Assembly (NCBI GenBank): GCA_963753055.1
Contig: CAVWAP010000001.1
Coordinates: 310,001-374,000, forward strand
Reading direction: 5' to 3'
DNA: 64,000 bases
Origin: JAUWGC01 sp963753055
GTDB lineage: Bacteria > Bacteroidota > Bacteroidia > Bacteroidales > B18-G4
A program made the translations under genes and the position numbers. Below, one piece after another: positions 44,437 to 54,328 of this stretch. Every line of letters starts with the position of its first letter. The stretch's first letter is position 1. The notes below the pieces were generated by a model. It was given only the letters and a program-made list of their open reading frames with translations. It was not told the origin of the DNA and ran no database searches.

Positions 44437-46995
44437 ATGAAAGCGATTACTTTGACTACTCTATACTTCTTTCTGACTGTTCAGATTATCATAGCTCAGG
44501 CAGATTATAAAAACCAGGTGAGTGAAAATGGAGACCACTTCATCGAACATGATAATCCAGGATTTTTAGTTAATCCAAACAACACACGGGCTGAACAACT
44601 CCAGAACATTGATCCGGGAATTTCACCTGAGGGTGATTATATGGGTATGGCTGTGTTTTCTCCTGATGGACAAACCGTCTATCTTACCAACAGGGGAACC
44701 AATAACCTGAGCATTTTTGATTATGCTGATATGGAACTGATTGCGAATATTGATGTTGGGGAATATCCTTCATGTATTGATGCTAATGAGCAATATGTGG
44801 TTGTTGGTTGTCAGTTTTCAGATCTTGTTTATATCATTGACGCTGTAACCTATGTTGTACTGGATACTGTTCAAACCTATGAACAACCATGCAAAGTGCA
44901 TATTTCCCCCATGAGTAATTTGGCTTATGTAGCCTGCGATATCGATGATAAATGCCTTGAGATAGATCTCGCAAGTCAATCAGTTACGGATACCATTTAT
45001 GACTTTACAATTTACCTTCAAACATATAGCTGGGCCACACAATCTGCCAGGAATGCTGTGAGATACAGCGACTTCATCATTTCCCCGGATGGCAACGGAT
45101 TAATTGCCCATAACGGCCAGGATCAATTGCAATATTTTGAAATAGCCAGTGGAACAGTAACACAATCAATTGGTATTACAAGCCCGAGGGCCATTGCTCT
45201 TTCCGGAGATGAAAGTAAATTGGTTTGTGTGGCAGTACCAGACGGTGTTGCCACTTTGTACCAGGTCAGCTTACCCGGGTTTGCATTGTCTGATTCTGTA
45301 GAGATCACCGGGTACGGGCTGATGACCAATGCAGTGGTTGTCAACCAGGATGGATCAAAGGCATATATTGGAACCAATAACAACACCAGCACCCTTGCCC
45401 GTTTTTCCACGCATGATTTCAAATCATTTACTGGCACCTATACAGCGTTCTGGATAGGCGTTTCACCCGACCATCGTTATGTTGTCAGCGGCCAGAATCA
45501 CTTTGCCATTGTTGACTTCGTTGATGAGGTGGTTACTGATCTTCAAACCGGACGCAACCAGTCCATGGGAGTCGTTTCCCCGGTTTCAAACCATATCTTC
45601 AGCTATGATCCATTACTTTTTGAAGGGACTTACTATTATGATTTTACAGATCCCTCCGATGTCCTGTATAATGGTTTTACTATGTCGGGAGAGGACCCTG
45701 AAGGCGATGCACCTATACGTGTGGCAATGATACCTGATCAAAGTAAAGCAGTGGTAGTCAATAATCTATCATATAATTGTTCCGTGATTGATTTTGAATC
45801 GAAAGATGTCCTTGGGACTGTATACCTTGGAGAGGCATCGCATGATGTCATCGCTACACAGGATGGTAACTGGGCAGTATGCGGAGGTTATAACAACAAT
45901 GAAGTGAAGGTGATTGATCTGAGTACTTATGAAATTGCAACAACCCTGAACACAGGGCAACGGCCCATGGAGCTTACATACGCACCTATGACCAGCAGGG
46001 TTTATGCTGCCAATATAAAATCCAATAGCATTACGGTAATTGATCTCGATGGAGCTAATTCTTCGGTAGTAACCAGTGTTCCCTGCGGGATTATTGGTGT
46101 GTATATTCCCTTCTTCGGCATAAGAAGCGGAGTTGAGATCAGCCCTGATGAGGATTACTTGTTGATAGCTGCAAGTTTTGATGATAAACTGAAGGTGATG
46201 GATACCGAAACCAATCAGATCGTAGCAGATCTGAGTGTTGGTGATTTCCCACTGTCTATTGCATTTAATGATGATGGGAGCAGGGCCCTTGTGACCAACC
46301 TTTTTGATCATTCATACAGTCTGATAAGCCTGGAAGGAGCGAGCTCATCTGTCATGTCGACATACCCATGCCAGGGTGATTACCCGGTAAATGTAAATTA
46401 TAACCCGGCAGAGGATTTATTCTATATATGTAATTATTATTCTGATAATGGCGTGAAGGTTGATGCTGAGACAGGCGAGGTGGTTGAGACCTTTAACCAT
46501 TCCTTATACGGTGGTTCTTTCCGTGTTGATTTCTGGAAGGATGAGCCTGTTTTTCTTACTGTTGGAGGTGATGTATATGATGCAGGTGTTTTATACAGGG
46601 ATGAAATAGTTGAACTGCCTGCCGCTCCGTCTTATATGGATGTGGTGGGAATAAATGGTATAGGTTATGCCGGTATGTCTATCCCGGGGCCCGATTACCT
46701 GAGCGTGGTCAACCTTGATTTTAGTATAGGGATAGATGTTTCGATTGGCAATCCTGGCGACCTGTTGACGATATCGCCAAATCCGGCGACGGATATCATT
46801 AAGATCAGATCCTGGATCTTGGATTCTGGATCCTGGATCATTGAAATATTTTCGATTGAAGGGAGGAAGATGATGGAAATGGAAGTTGAAGAGAGTAAGT
46901 TTGATCTTGATATTAGTGAATTGCCTTCAGGAATATATTTTGTAAGATATGAATGTTGGGAAGAAGTCACTCGTAAAGAAACTGGTTATCTGTGA
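44437..46995 (+). CDS. Large secreted YVTN beta-propeller protein with T9SS sorting domain
   Basis: 852 residues: signal peptide (cut near QIIIAQ), many YVTN-type blades (TVYLTNRGTNNLSIFDYADM, KVIDLSTYEIATTLNTGQRP, KVMDTETNQIVADLSVGDFP), and a C-terminal type-A sorting domain from about 775 (SPNPATDIIKI ... LPSGIYFVRYECW). Paralogue of the protein at 13935. The sorting domain contains an insert encoded by GGATCCTGGATC-type repeats (46806-46842). Exported by T9SS; a binding role is likely but the partner is unknown. Confidence 0.88.
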   Translation: MKAITLTTLYFFLTVQIIIAQADYKNQVSENGDHFIEHDNPGFLVNPNNTRAEQLQNIDPGISPEGDYMGMAVFSPDGQTVYLTNRGTNNLSIFDYADMELIANIDVGEYPSCIDANEQYVVVGCQFSDLVYIIDAVTYVVLDTVQTYEQPCKVHISPMSNLAYVACDIDDKCLEIDLASQSVTDTIYDFTIYLQTYSWATQSARNAVRYSDFIISPDGNGLIAHNGQDQLQYFEIASGTVTQSIGITSPRAIALSGDESKLVCVAVPDGVATLYQVSLPGFALSDSVEITGYGLMTNAVVVNQDGSKAYIGTNNNTSTLARFSTHDFKSFTGTYTAFWIGVSPDHRYVVSGQNHFAIVDFVDEVVTDLQTGRNQSMGVVSPVSNHIFSYDPLLFEGTYYYDFTDPSDVLYNGFTMSGEDPEGDAPIRVAMIPDQSKAVVVNNLSYNCSVIDFESKDVLGTVYLGEASHDVIATQDGNWAVCGGYNNNEVKVIDLSTYEIATTLNTGQRPMELTYAPMTSRVYAANIKSNSITVIDLDGANSSVVTSVPCGIIGVYIPFFGIRSGVEISPDEDYLLIAASFDDKLKVMDTETNQIVADLSVGDFPLSIAFNDDGSRALVTNLFDHSYSLISLEGASSSVMSTYPCQGDYPVNVNYNPAEDLFYICNYYSDNGVKVDAETGEVVETFNHSLYGGSFRVDFWKDEPVFLTVGGDVYDAGVLYRDEIVELPAAPSYMDVVGINGIGYAGMSIPGPDYLSVVNLDFSIGIDVSIGNPGDLLTISPNPATDIIKIRSWILDSGSWIIEIFSIEGRKMMEMEVEESKFDLDISELPSGIYFVRYECWEEVTRKETGYL
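46806..46842. repeat. GATCCTGGATCTTGGATTCTGG micro-repeat inside a sorting domain
   Basis: Imperfect GGATCCTGGATC/GGATTCTGGATC units encode SWILDSGSWI, an insertion in the loop after the first strand of the T9SS domain. The frame is kept. Confidence 0.7.
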
Positions 46996-47078
46996 CCACT
47001 GACCACTGATCAGAAAATCAGATATCTGATAACCTGTCCTTCTCGTATCTCTGCTCTCTTATCTCTTATCTCTTCTCA
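46993..47078. repeat. Run of several short-period repeats
   Basis: GTGACCACTGACCACTGATCAG, then AGATATCTGATAACC, then TCTCTTATCTCTTATCTCTTCTC, all between the propeller stop and the terminator of the next gene. Confidence 0.6.
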
Positions 47079-47079
47079 T

Positions 47080-47110
47080 AAAAAAGCCCCCAGCACCGAA
47101 GCGCCAGGGG
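47080..47110 (-). terminator. Terminator of the small secreted-protein gene
   Basis: On the minus strand a 10-bp stem (CCCCTGGCGC-TTCG-GTGCTGGGGG, with wobble pairs) is followed by six T residues. Confidence 0.85.
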
Positions 47111-47151
47111 TGATCCACTTTGTAATACTAACTAAAACCTGATGTTAATAA

Positions 47152-47343
47152 TTATCGTTGGACTATTGTTGAGTTGTTGCAATCATCTACTTCTGTAGTA
47201 ATAGCAAAATTTTCAATGCCCTTTTGGGATTTGTTAACAACGGTATCGTTACCCGTAATCCACAGCTCAGGTGTATTACCAACCTGGCCCGTAGCCCACG
47301 GAGTAACAGAAATAATAATTAGTAGTACGAAAAGCCGTTTCAT
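47152..47343 (-). CDS. Small secreted protein
   Basis: 63 residues from the ATG at 47343 with a clean signal peptide (cut near ATGQ), leaving a mature peptide of about 44 residues with NTPELWITGNDTVVNKSQKG and two adjacent residues DDCNN. Its own terminator follows, so it is likely a real transcript. It sits between two large T9SS-exported proteins. No recognisable family. Confidence 0.6.
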   Translation of the reverse strand: MKRLFVLLIIISVTPWATGQVGNTPELWITGNDTVVNKSQKGIENFAITTEVDDCNNSTIVQR

Positions 47344-47516
47344 CGTAATTTTAGATTTTGGGTTTAACCGGGTTCGATTGAATTTAATCAATCATGCGTC
47401 ATCTGGGTACAAAGTAAAAGAAAAATCGAGGCGAACGCAATGGGTGATTTTACTGTAAATAGCTGTAATTGAATACAATAGGGTGTTGAAAACAAGCAAG
47501 TACTTCTACCTATTAA

Positions 47517-47558
47517 ATCTTTTCTCTCTTTTCTCTTTTCTCTTTTCTCTTTTCACTG
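47517..47558. repeat. TCTTTTC tandem repeat
   Basis: About five units of TCTTTTC (period 7) upstream of the GEVED gene. Length change here could alter promoter spacing. Confidence 0.7.
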
Positions 47559-47646
47559 TACTCGCTTGCTTTACGCGAACAAATTACTTATCTTTAGACA
47601 GTTATAAAGAACGCAATCAATTTCCTTCCAAACCAAATCACAGGCC

Positions 47647-50332
47647 ATGAAAACTTTCATAAATCGTTCGTTGGCAGTGTCACTGATTATGACATTGTCA
47701 GTTGGACTTATAGCGCAGGGCATTGACTGGGGCGATGCCCCTGATCCTGCATATCCAACACTTGTGGCAAATAACGGTGCACATCATTTGATTACACCCT
47801 TTACGTTCCTTGGGGCTGCAGTTGATGCAGAAAATGATGGGCAGATTAATATTGGAAATGCCCGTGGTGATGATTTTACCGGAATAGATGATGCGGATGG
47901 TGTTATTTTTAACTCCTGGCTTTTGCCGGGACAAATAGCATATATCACTGTTGTTGCATCTTCACAGGGTATATTAAATGCCTGGCTGGACTTTAACATT
48001 GATGGTGACTGGCTTGATCCAGGTGAGCAGATCTTCACTGATACGCAATTGCAGCCTGGCAATAATTATTTGACCTTCAACGTTCCTGCAACCATCCCTC
48101 CGGGCCTTCCAACCTTTGCAAGGTTTCGATTCTGTACTCAAGGAGGACTGAGCTTCGCCGGAATGGCACCCGATGGTGAAGTCGAGGATTACCAGGTCAT
48201 TCTGGATATGCCTCAAACAGGTGATATCTTTATTGACCCTGACCCGACTCAATTATTTGTGCAAAATGAGATTTCCGTGGCCATCATGCCAGGACAAATG
48301 TTTGGGCCACCGCCATTAATAGTCGCTGCATATAATGATGATCCATTTCCGGGTGGTCCTGGAATCGGTGTCAGCTACAGCACAGATGTTGGTGGAACAT
48401 GGGGGAATACGCATTTGCCTTATCCAGTCAGTGGCATTACTGGCGTTCCCCTGCTTGATGCATTTGACCCTTCTGTTGCGATAGATGCTCAGGGAAATGT
48501 TTATGTAGCAAGGATAGCATCTGATGCAGATTGGTGGAACGGGCCTGTTACAGGGTTATATGTTCATAAATCCACTGATGGCGGACAAACATGGCCAATA
48601 TATAACGCCTGTTGATGAGCGAGGTAAACCAGCTGCAGGCGTAGATACAGCATACCGGTTAAATGACCGTGATCAGATCATCTGCGACCTGTACACCTCA
48701 AGCCCATACTATAATAACCTGTACATCGCCTGGATCCAGGACAGGGGTTGGAATATGCCTTCTCCCTGGGGTGATATATACTTTTCTTATTCAAATGACG
48801 CGGGAGCAAACTTCAGTCAGGCACACAGGATCAATTCCTGGGCCCATGACATGGGCAATATGCCAACACTGGATGTTGGCAAGGATGGTACCATTTACGT
48901 GGTATGGATGGATTATAATGTACAGACTGGTGGACAGGGAATAATCTTCCTGGATAAATCAACAGATGGAGGTGTTACCTGGGGACCTGATATACCCGTT
49001 GACACTATCATTTTACCACCTTTACACCTGAATGGAAATACAGGTATCAGGGCCAAAGGCGCACCGGTGATCCGGGTATTGCCATCAGACCCAAATCATC
49101 TTTGTCTTGTTTTTGCCGAGGACCCGGATGGAGCAGGACCTGATGAGGCTGACATCTTTATGAGGATATCATATGATGGAGGTATGACCTGGCTCATGTC
49201 GGATAAGTTCAGGGTCAATGATGATAATACCACTAATGATCAAATCCTTCCCTGGATTTCAATCAAAAAAAATGATATAATCGACATAGTCTGGTATGAC
49301 AAGCGTAATGATTATCAGGATGTTACTTTTGATGTGTTTTATACTTACAGCCTCGATGGTGGAATAACCTTTGCCCCAAATATGAGGGTGAATCAATATC
49401 CATTCCTACCTCCTTTTATTCCAAAGACTTCAGATCTTTGGTTTGGTGAATACCTTGGACTGGCGACAGATTACAACGATGCATTCATTGTCCATTCAAG
49501 CAGTTATTATGACCAGATAGGAGATGTGATCTTTGTCCCCTGGCCTAATCCTGAACCTTACAAGGACTGGGGTGACGCACCGGATCCAACCTTTCCCATC
49601 ATGTCAATTAACCTCGGCGCCAGCCATATTTATAATCAGGCAATATACCTCGGAAACCAAATTGATGCAGAGCCTGATGGGATCCCGGACTTCTTTGCCG
49701 CTGGTGATGATAACTATAATACCAGTGATGAGGATGGTGTGATTATTCCCTCTCCAATGCTAATCGGCCAGCTGGATACTATTTTAGTAACTGCCTCCAC
49801 CACAGGGTATCTTAATGCCTGGATTGATTTTGATGGAAATGGAACCTGGGCTGACCAGGGTGAACAGATCTATACAGATCAGATGCTGGTTGCAGGATCA
49901 AATAAATTGGCAATCATAGTACCGGGAAACGCAGTTGAAATTTCAACATACGCCCGTTTCCGCTTCAGCTCACTGGCCGGACTAAGTTATACAGGTGAGG
50001 CACCTGATGGGGAGGTTGAAGATTATATGGTGGTGCTGGATGACCAGACAAGTATTTATTCTCCGGTGGCTCATGGACTCAACTTTGAAGTGTTGCCGAA
50101 TCCGGCCTCAGATAAGGTATGCCTTAGATATCTGATTCATGATTCAGGATATCTGATATCTGATTTATGGAGGATTGACGGAAGTAAGGTTTGTGAATTA
50201 GTTCAAAATGAAGCTGAACCTGGTTATCACGAACTTTTTATAGATGTTTTTGATATCCCAAATGGAATATATATAATCAGTATGCGAATTGGAAACAGGG
50301 CAGGGTATAAAAAGCTGTTGATCGTACATTAA
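47647..50332 (+). CDS. GEVED-domain secreted protein with T9SS sorting domain (frameshifted)
   Basis: Two overlapping frames (47647-48615 and 48524-50332) make one protein of about 895 residues with an indel near 48590-48600 (STDGGQTW, then QYITPVDERGKP). Order: signal peptide, GEVED domain (WGDAPDPAYPTL ... APDGEVEDYQV), Asp-box/BNR sialidase-like repeats (STDGGQTW, SYDGGMTW, SLDGGITF), second GEVED domain (WGDAPDPTFPIM ... APDGEVEDYMV) and a type-A sorting domain with a repeat-encoded insert. Secreted by T9SS; likely adhesive or glycan related. The frameshift may be real or an assembly error. Confidence 0.82.
50126..50167. repeat. GATATCTGATTCATGA micro-repeat inside a sorting domain
   Basis: Shares 16 bases exactly with the intergenic repeat at 29477. 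Encodes YLIHDSGYLISD, an insertion after the first strand of the T9SS domain of the GEVED protein, in frame. Confidence 0.75.
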
Positions 50333-50343
50333 CCAGTTGACGG

Positions 50344-50389
50344 TTGACAGTTGACAGTTGACAATATTTTGCCTACTGTCAACTGTCAA
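50344..50389. terminator. Bidirectional hairpin from TTGACAG repeats
   Basis: TTGACAGTTGACA (50344 or 50351) pairs perfectly over 13 bases with TGTCAACTGTCAA (50377-50389). It lies between convergent genes (GEVED and S46 peptidase), so it can act in both directions. Confidence 0.65.
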
Positions 50390-50399
50390 TTGCCAACTT

Positions 50400-52544
50400 C
50401 TATCTTATCGCTCCCATCTCTTCAAGTACGAAGGAGGCGTCGCCGAACTTCTCCGTCACAAACATAACATACCTGATGTCAACAGAGATAGTCCTTTGCA
50501 GCACCGGATCATATTGCCAGTCGCTGATCATGGCTTCGTAGTTGCCATCGAAAGCACAACCAATCAGTTCGCCCTTTGCATTCAGAACAGGGCTTCCACT
50601 GTTGCCACCGGTGATATCGCATTGGTGCAGGAATGCAACAGGCACATCTTTTAGCTTTGGATCCATGTATGAACCAAAGTCTTTGGCCTTATAAAGCTTC
50701 ATCAGCTTCTCCGGCGCATCGAAAGGTTCCTCACCTGTGTCCTTTTCCAGGACGCCGACCAGGCTTGTAAATGGCTTATACCAGACAGCGTTTGCAGGGC
50801 TGTAGCCTTTTACAGGTCCGGCAGTAAAACGCATTGTACCATTTGCATCCGGGTACAGACCTTCACCCTTCCATTCATACAATGCATCGATATACTGTTT
50901 CCTCAAGTCGGTAACATTCGCAGCAAAGCCCTCATAAACCACGTTGCTTTCCTGGACCATCGGATACAAAGCTGCAATAATATTGATGAATGGGTCATTC
51001 AAAGCTTCAAGCTCTTTGATTGATAACTCATAAAGGCTGATAGCATAGGCCGGGTCATCAAGCTTGGAAGTTTCAAAGGCCTTATTTACATAATCATGGA
51101 TGCTTGTATTGCTGTTAAATATGTATTCCAGGGGTTCAATACGCTGCCCCGCAGATAATTTGTTTACATTGTTCAATGAACGCTCGAACATCGCCTTATC
51201 CACCGGTTCGTAATACCCCATAAAGGCATATTCCATGTTGTCAATCGCCCTTTGGATATTTTTTTCAGAGAAGCCGGGTCGCTGCTCTTTCTTTGGCTTT
51301 TCCCTTTCTTTCACATTCATATAAACCTGTCCTGCGACACCAAGTTGTGCACAGGATAGTCCCCGGAAGGTCCCCATCACATTATCCCTATCCTTGGTTT
51401 TTAATATGATGTCATACTGTTTTGTGATATCTGATAAGATATTTCCGTATTTCTCTTTTGTCTGCGGATTGCTGTTTACCCATTGCATAAACTTAGCCTC
51501 AAATTCTTTTTTCTTTTCAACGAAATGGGTCTTCTTCATACCATCAACCTTACCCTGGTAATTCTTCATGGTATTGGCAAGTCCTTTTTTCAGGCTGGCC
51601 ACCTTAAGCTGTCCTTCATGATCATCCGCGGTGATCTCCTCCATCATATCGATGATCTCGCCAAACTCCTTGATCGTATAAGGATAGTTATACTTCAGGT
51701 TCCATCCAGCGGAATTAGAGGTCCTGTATCTTGTAGTAGCACCCGGAAAACCAATAATGAATGTCAGGTCGCCATCTTTGAGGTTGTCTTTGGCTACTTT
51801 TAGCCATACCTTAGGTTTGTAGGGAACATTGTCTTCTGCATACTCGCCCCCTTTTCCATCAGGTGTAGCATAAACGCGGAGAAATGAGAAATCCCCTGTA
51901 TGCCTCGGCCACATCCAGTTGTCGATGTCACCACCATATTCTCCAATGGAAACGGGTGGAGCGTATACAATCCTGATATCTTTAAATAATTTATAGACAA
52001 ACAGGTAATATTGCTTGCCGTTGAACATCTCGGCTACATAGGCATCGATGTCATCGCTTTTCTTTTCCAGCTTGTCTGTCATGCCGGCGATCTTCTCATT
52101 GATTTTCTTATCTCTCTCAGTCGGGTCATCAATTCCTTTGCCTGCAGCAAGCACTTCTTCTGTAACATCTTTCATCTCCTGCAGCAGCCTTGCCTGGTAG
52201 CCAGGAGCTTGTATCTCATCCTCATACTTTCTTGCAACAAAACCATTAGCAATATAGTCATTCTCAGTACTTGAGGACCTTTGCAAGGCACCGTATGCGA
52301 CGTGGTGGTTGGTCAGTATCAAACCATTGGATGATACAAAAGAAGCCGTACCTCCGCCGAGCTGAATAATAGCATTATAAAGTGCGGGTTGATCGGGGTT
52401 ATAGATATCGCTGACTGCAATTTCCATTCCTTGACTCTTTAGGTCAAGATCCTGGATCTGGTCCAGCATCCACATCCCTTCCTGCGCAAAGGAAGAGATG
52501 AAAAACAAACATGATATAAGAATAGTAAAAATAAACTTTTTCAT
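50400..52544 (-). CDS. S46-family dipeptidyl-peptidase (DPP7-like)
   Basis: 714 residues from the ATG at 52544, which has a strong GGAGG site 6 bases upstream (unusual in this phylum). Signal peptide (cut near SSFAQ), S46 N-terminal block GMWMLDQI, catalytic His in NGLILTNHHVAYG (His80-His81) and nucleophile in GGNSGSPVLNAKGELIG near the C-terminus. The substrate-pocket position in AFDGNYEAM is Gly, as in DPP7, where DPP11 has Arg; this predicts a hydrophobic rather than acidic P1 preference. Periplasmic peptide breakdown for asaccharolytic growth. Confidence 0.93.
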   Translation of the reverse strand: MKKFIFTILISCLFFISSFAQEGMWMLDQIQDLDLKSQGMEIAVSDIYNPDQPALYNAIIQLGGGTASFVSSNGLILTNHHVAYGALQRSSSTENDYIANGFVARKYEDEIQAPGYQARLLQEMKDVTEEVLAAGKGIDDPTERDKKINEKIAGMTDKLEKKSDDIDAYVAEMFNGKQYYLFVYKLFKDIRIVYAPPVSIGEYGGDIDNWMWPRHTGDFSFLRVYATPDGKGGEYAEDNVPYKPKVWLKVAKDNLKDGDLTFIIGFPGATTRYRTSNSAGWNLKYNYPYTIKEFGEIIDMMEEITADDHEGQLKVASLKKGLANTMKNYQGKVDGMKKTHFVEKKKEFEAKFMQWVNSNPQTKEKYGNILSDITKQYDIILKTKDRDNVMGTFRGLSCAQLGVAGQVYMNVKEREKPKKEQRPGFSEKNIQRAIDNMEYAFMGYYEPVDKAMFERSLNNVNKLSAGQRIEPLEYIFNSNTSIHDYVNKAFETSKLDDPAYAISLYELSIKELEALNDPFINIIAALYPMVQESNVVYEGFAANVTDLRKQYIDALYEWKGEGLYPDANGTMRFTAGPVKGYSPANAVWYKPFTSLVGVLEKDTGEEPFDAPEKLMKLYKAKDFGSYMDPKLKDVPVAFLHQCDITGGNSGSPVLNAKGELIGCAFDGNYEAMISDWQYDPVLQRTISVDIRYVMFVTEKFGDASFVLEEMGAIR

Positions 52545-52668
52545 AGTTACCTCCATTTATGGTGTTAATAATTCCAGAATAAATATTGTGTTAAATTACA
52601 GAAATTATCATTACTGGTATAAAGCAGTTTACAAAATGATAGTTCTGGTGAACGAATGGTAAAATCCT

Positions 52669-52676
52669 TATTTTTG
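52669..52676 (+). promoter_or_regulatory. -7 box of the GT39 gene
   Basis: TATTTTTG matches TANNTTTG exactly and lies 19 bases before the ATG at 52695. Confidence 0.5.
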
Positions 52677-52694
52677 CCCCTTCAAAACGTCATT

Positions 52695-54314
52695 ATGAAA
52701 AACGATCGGGTTTTTAACATCACCTTGCTCATCCTTTTCACAATCACTATCATTGTAAATATCCTCGGTATGTCCTTGATCGATGTGATGGATGAGGATG
52801 CAGCACAGTATGCTTCAATCAGCCGGGAGATGGCAGATACTGGCAACTTCCTGCAGGTGACCCACAGGGGGATTGATTACCTTGATAAACCACCATTGCT
52901 GTTTTGGCTGTCGGCGATCTTTTTTAAATTATTTGGCATCTCCCATTTTACATACAGGCTCCCGTCATTTTTGCTGATGATACTAGGCGTGTATTCCACA
53001 TTCAGGCTGGGAAAACTAATCTACAATCATAAAACCGGGTTGATTGCAGCATTGTTTTTTGCAACGAACCAGAGCACCTTCCTCATCCTTCAGGATGTCA
53101 GGACAGATGCCATCCTGGCTGCCTTAGTGATATTTTCAATCTGGCAATTAACTGAATACCTACGCAATGGAAGTAAATGGGCTTTTATTCTGGGCTTTAT
53201 TGGAATTGGAGTAGGGATGTTGCAGAAGGGCCCGATCGCTTTGATGATACCATTACTGGCCCTGGGTGCTGATGCACTCTATCACAGGTCATGGAAGAGT
53301 ATTTTTAGATGGGAATGGTTCTTTGGCCTGGTGATTATATTTATCGTTCTTATTCCTATGATTTGGGGCCTCTACCAGCAGCATGGCATGCTTGGATTCA
53401 GGTTCTATTTCTGGACACAGAGCTTTGGCCGTCTTACCGGTGAAAATACATGGGAAGATACCACTTCTTATTTCTTTTTCGTGCATACATTCATGTGGTC
53501 CTATCTGCCATGGACAATCCTTGCAATATATGCTTTAGGCAGGAGTTTCATCGACCTATTTAGAAGAAAATCAACTGAGTTAATAACCCTGGGTGGTTTT
53601 GCCCTGGCTTTCATCGCCTTTTCGATGTCGCAATACAAACTCCCGCATTACCTGTATGTTGTTTTCCCACTGATTTCTATTCTTACTGCTCATGAGATTG
53701 TCAAACTAATGCAGGCAGATTCACCATTGGTAAAAAATATTCTGTTCGGATTACAAATTTTTGTTTCTGTGTTGTTATGGGTTGGCGCCATCATGATCAG
53801 CATTTTTGTTTTTCCGCTTCAGAGTGTGCTCCTCTGGATCATTCTGGGAGCAGCATTTCTTGCTTTTATTTATTTTTTAGTCCTGGGCAGGACTGTATTC
53901 CGGCAGCTGATTCTTATTTCTGCCATATCAATCCTTGCCGTTAACCTGCTTCTTGATACGCACTTTTATCCTAATTTACTGAAGTATCAGTCTGGAAGCC
54001 AGATGGCACATTATATTGATGAGAATGACATTCCCCTTAACCAGTTTTATTGGTTCCATGAGCATAGCCAGGCTGCAGAATTCTATTTTGAGGATATCCT
54101 GCCAGATCTTGATCTCAATAATTATGATGGAGCCCCTGTTTATGTTTGCACTCTCCCCGAATGGAAGGACCATTTAGAATCGAATAATTTCAATGTCGAA
54201 GTTGTGAAAGAGTTCCAGCAATACCATGTGACACAGCTATCCTTGAATTTTCTTAATAAGGATAAAAGAGAAACCACCCTGGATAAAGTTTACCTTCTGA
54301 AAGTAAGTAAGTGA
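52695..54314 (+). CDS. GT39/ArnT-type membrane glycosyltransferase
   Basis: 539 residues from the ATG at 52695. About twelve membrane helices; first luminal loop with the acidic motif DVMDEDAAQYA (Asp33-Asp35), typical of the GT-C fold, then the second loop GIDYLDKPPLLFW and a later TGENTWEDT. It transfers sugars (4-amino-arabinose, mannose or others) from a polyprenyl carrier to lipid A or proteins at the outer face of the inner membrane. A soluble C-terminal domain (about 430-539) follows. Acceptor unknown. Confidence 0.87.
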   Translation: MKNDRVFNITLLILFTITIIVNILGMSLIDVMDEDAAQYASISREMADTGNFLQVTHRGIDYLDKPPLLFWLSAIFFKLFGISHFTYRLPSFLLMILGVYSTFRLGKLIYNHKTGLIAALFFATNQSTFLILQDVRTDAILAALVIFSIWQLTEYLRNGSKWAFILGFIGIGVGMLQKGPIALMIPLLALGADALYHRSWKSIFRWEWFFGLVIIFIVLIPMIWGLYQQHGMLGFRFYFWTQSFGRLTGENTWEDTTSYFFFVHTFMWSYLPWTILAIYALGRSFIDLFRRKSTELITLGGFALAFIAFSMSQYKLPHYLYVVFPLISILTAHEIVKLMQADSPLVKNILFGLQIFVSVLLWVGAIMISIFVFPLQSVLLWIILGAAFLAFIYFLVLGRTVFRQLILISAISILAVNLLLDTHFYPNLLKYQSGSQMAHYIDENDIPLNQFYWFHEHSQAAEFYFEDILPDLDLNNYDGAPVYVCTLPEWKDHLESNNFNVEVVKEFQQYHVTQLSLNFLNKDKRETTLDKVYLLKVSK

Positions 54315-54328
54315 TTAGGGTTGCTTGA

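Noticed and set aside
45769..46311. Leftward 180-codon frame opposite the propeller gene
   Set aside because: Antisense shadow; composition follows the third-codon pattern of the real gene and no domain is seen.
47784..48252. Leftward frames opposite the GEVED gene
   Set aside because: Shadows of a strongly supported gene with domain-level matches on the plus strand.
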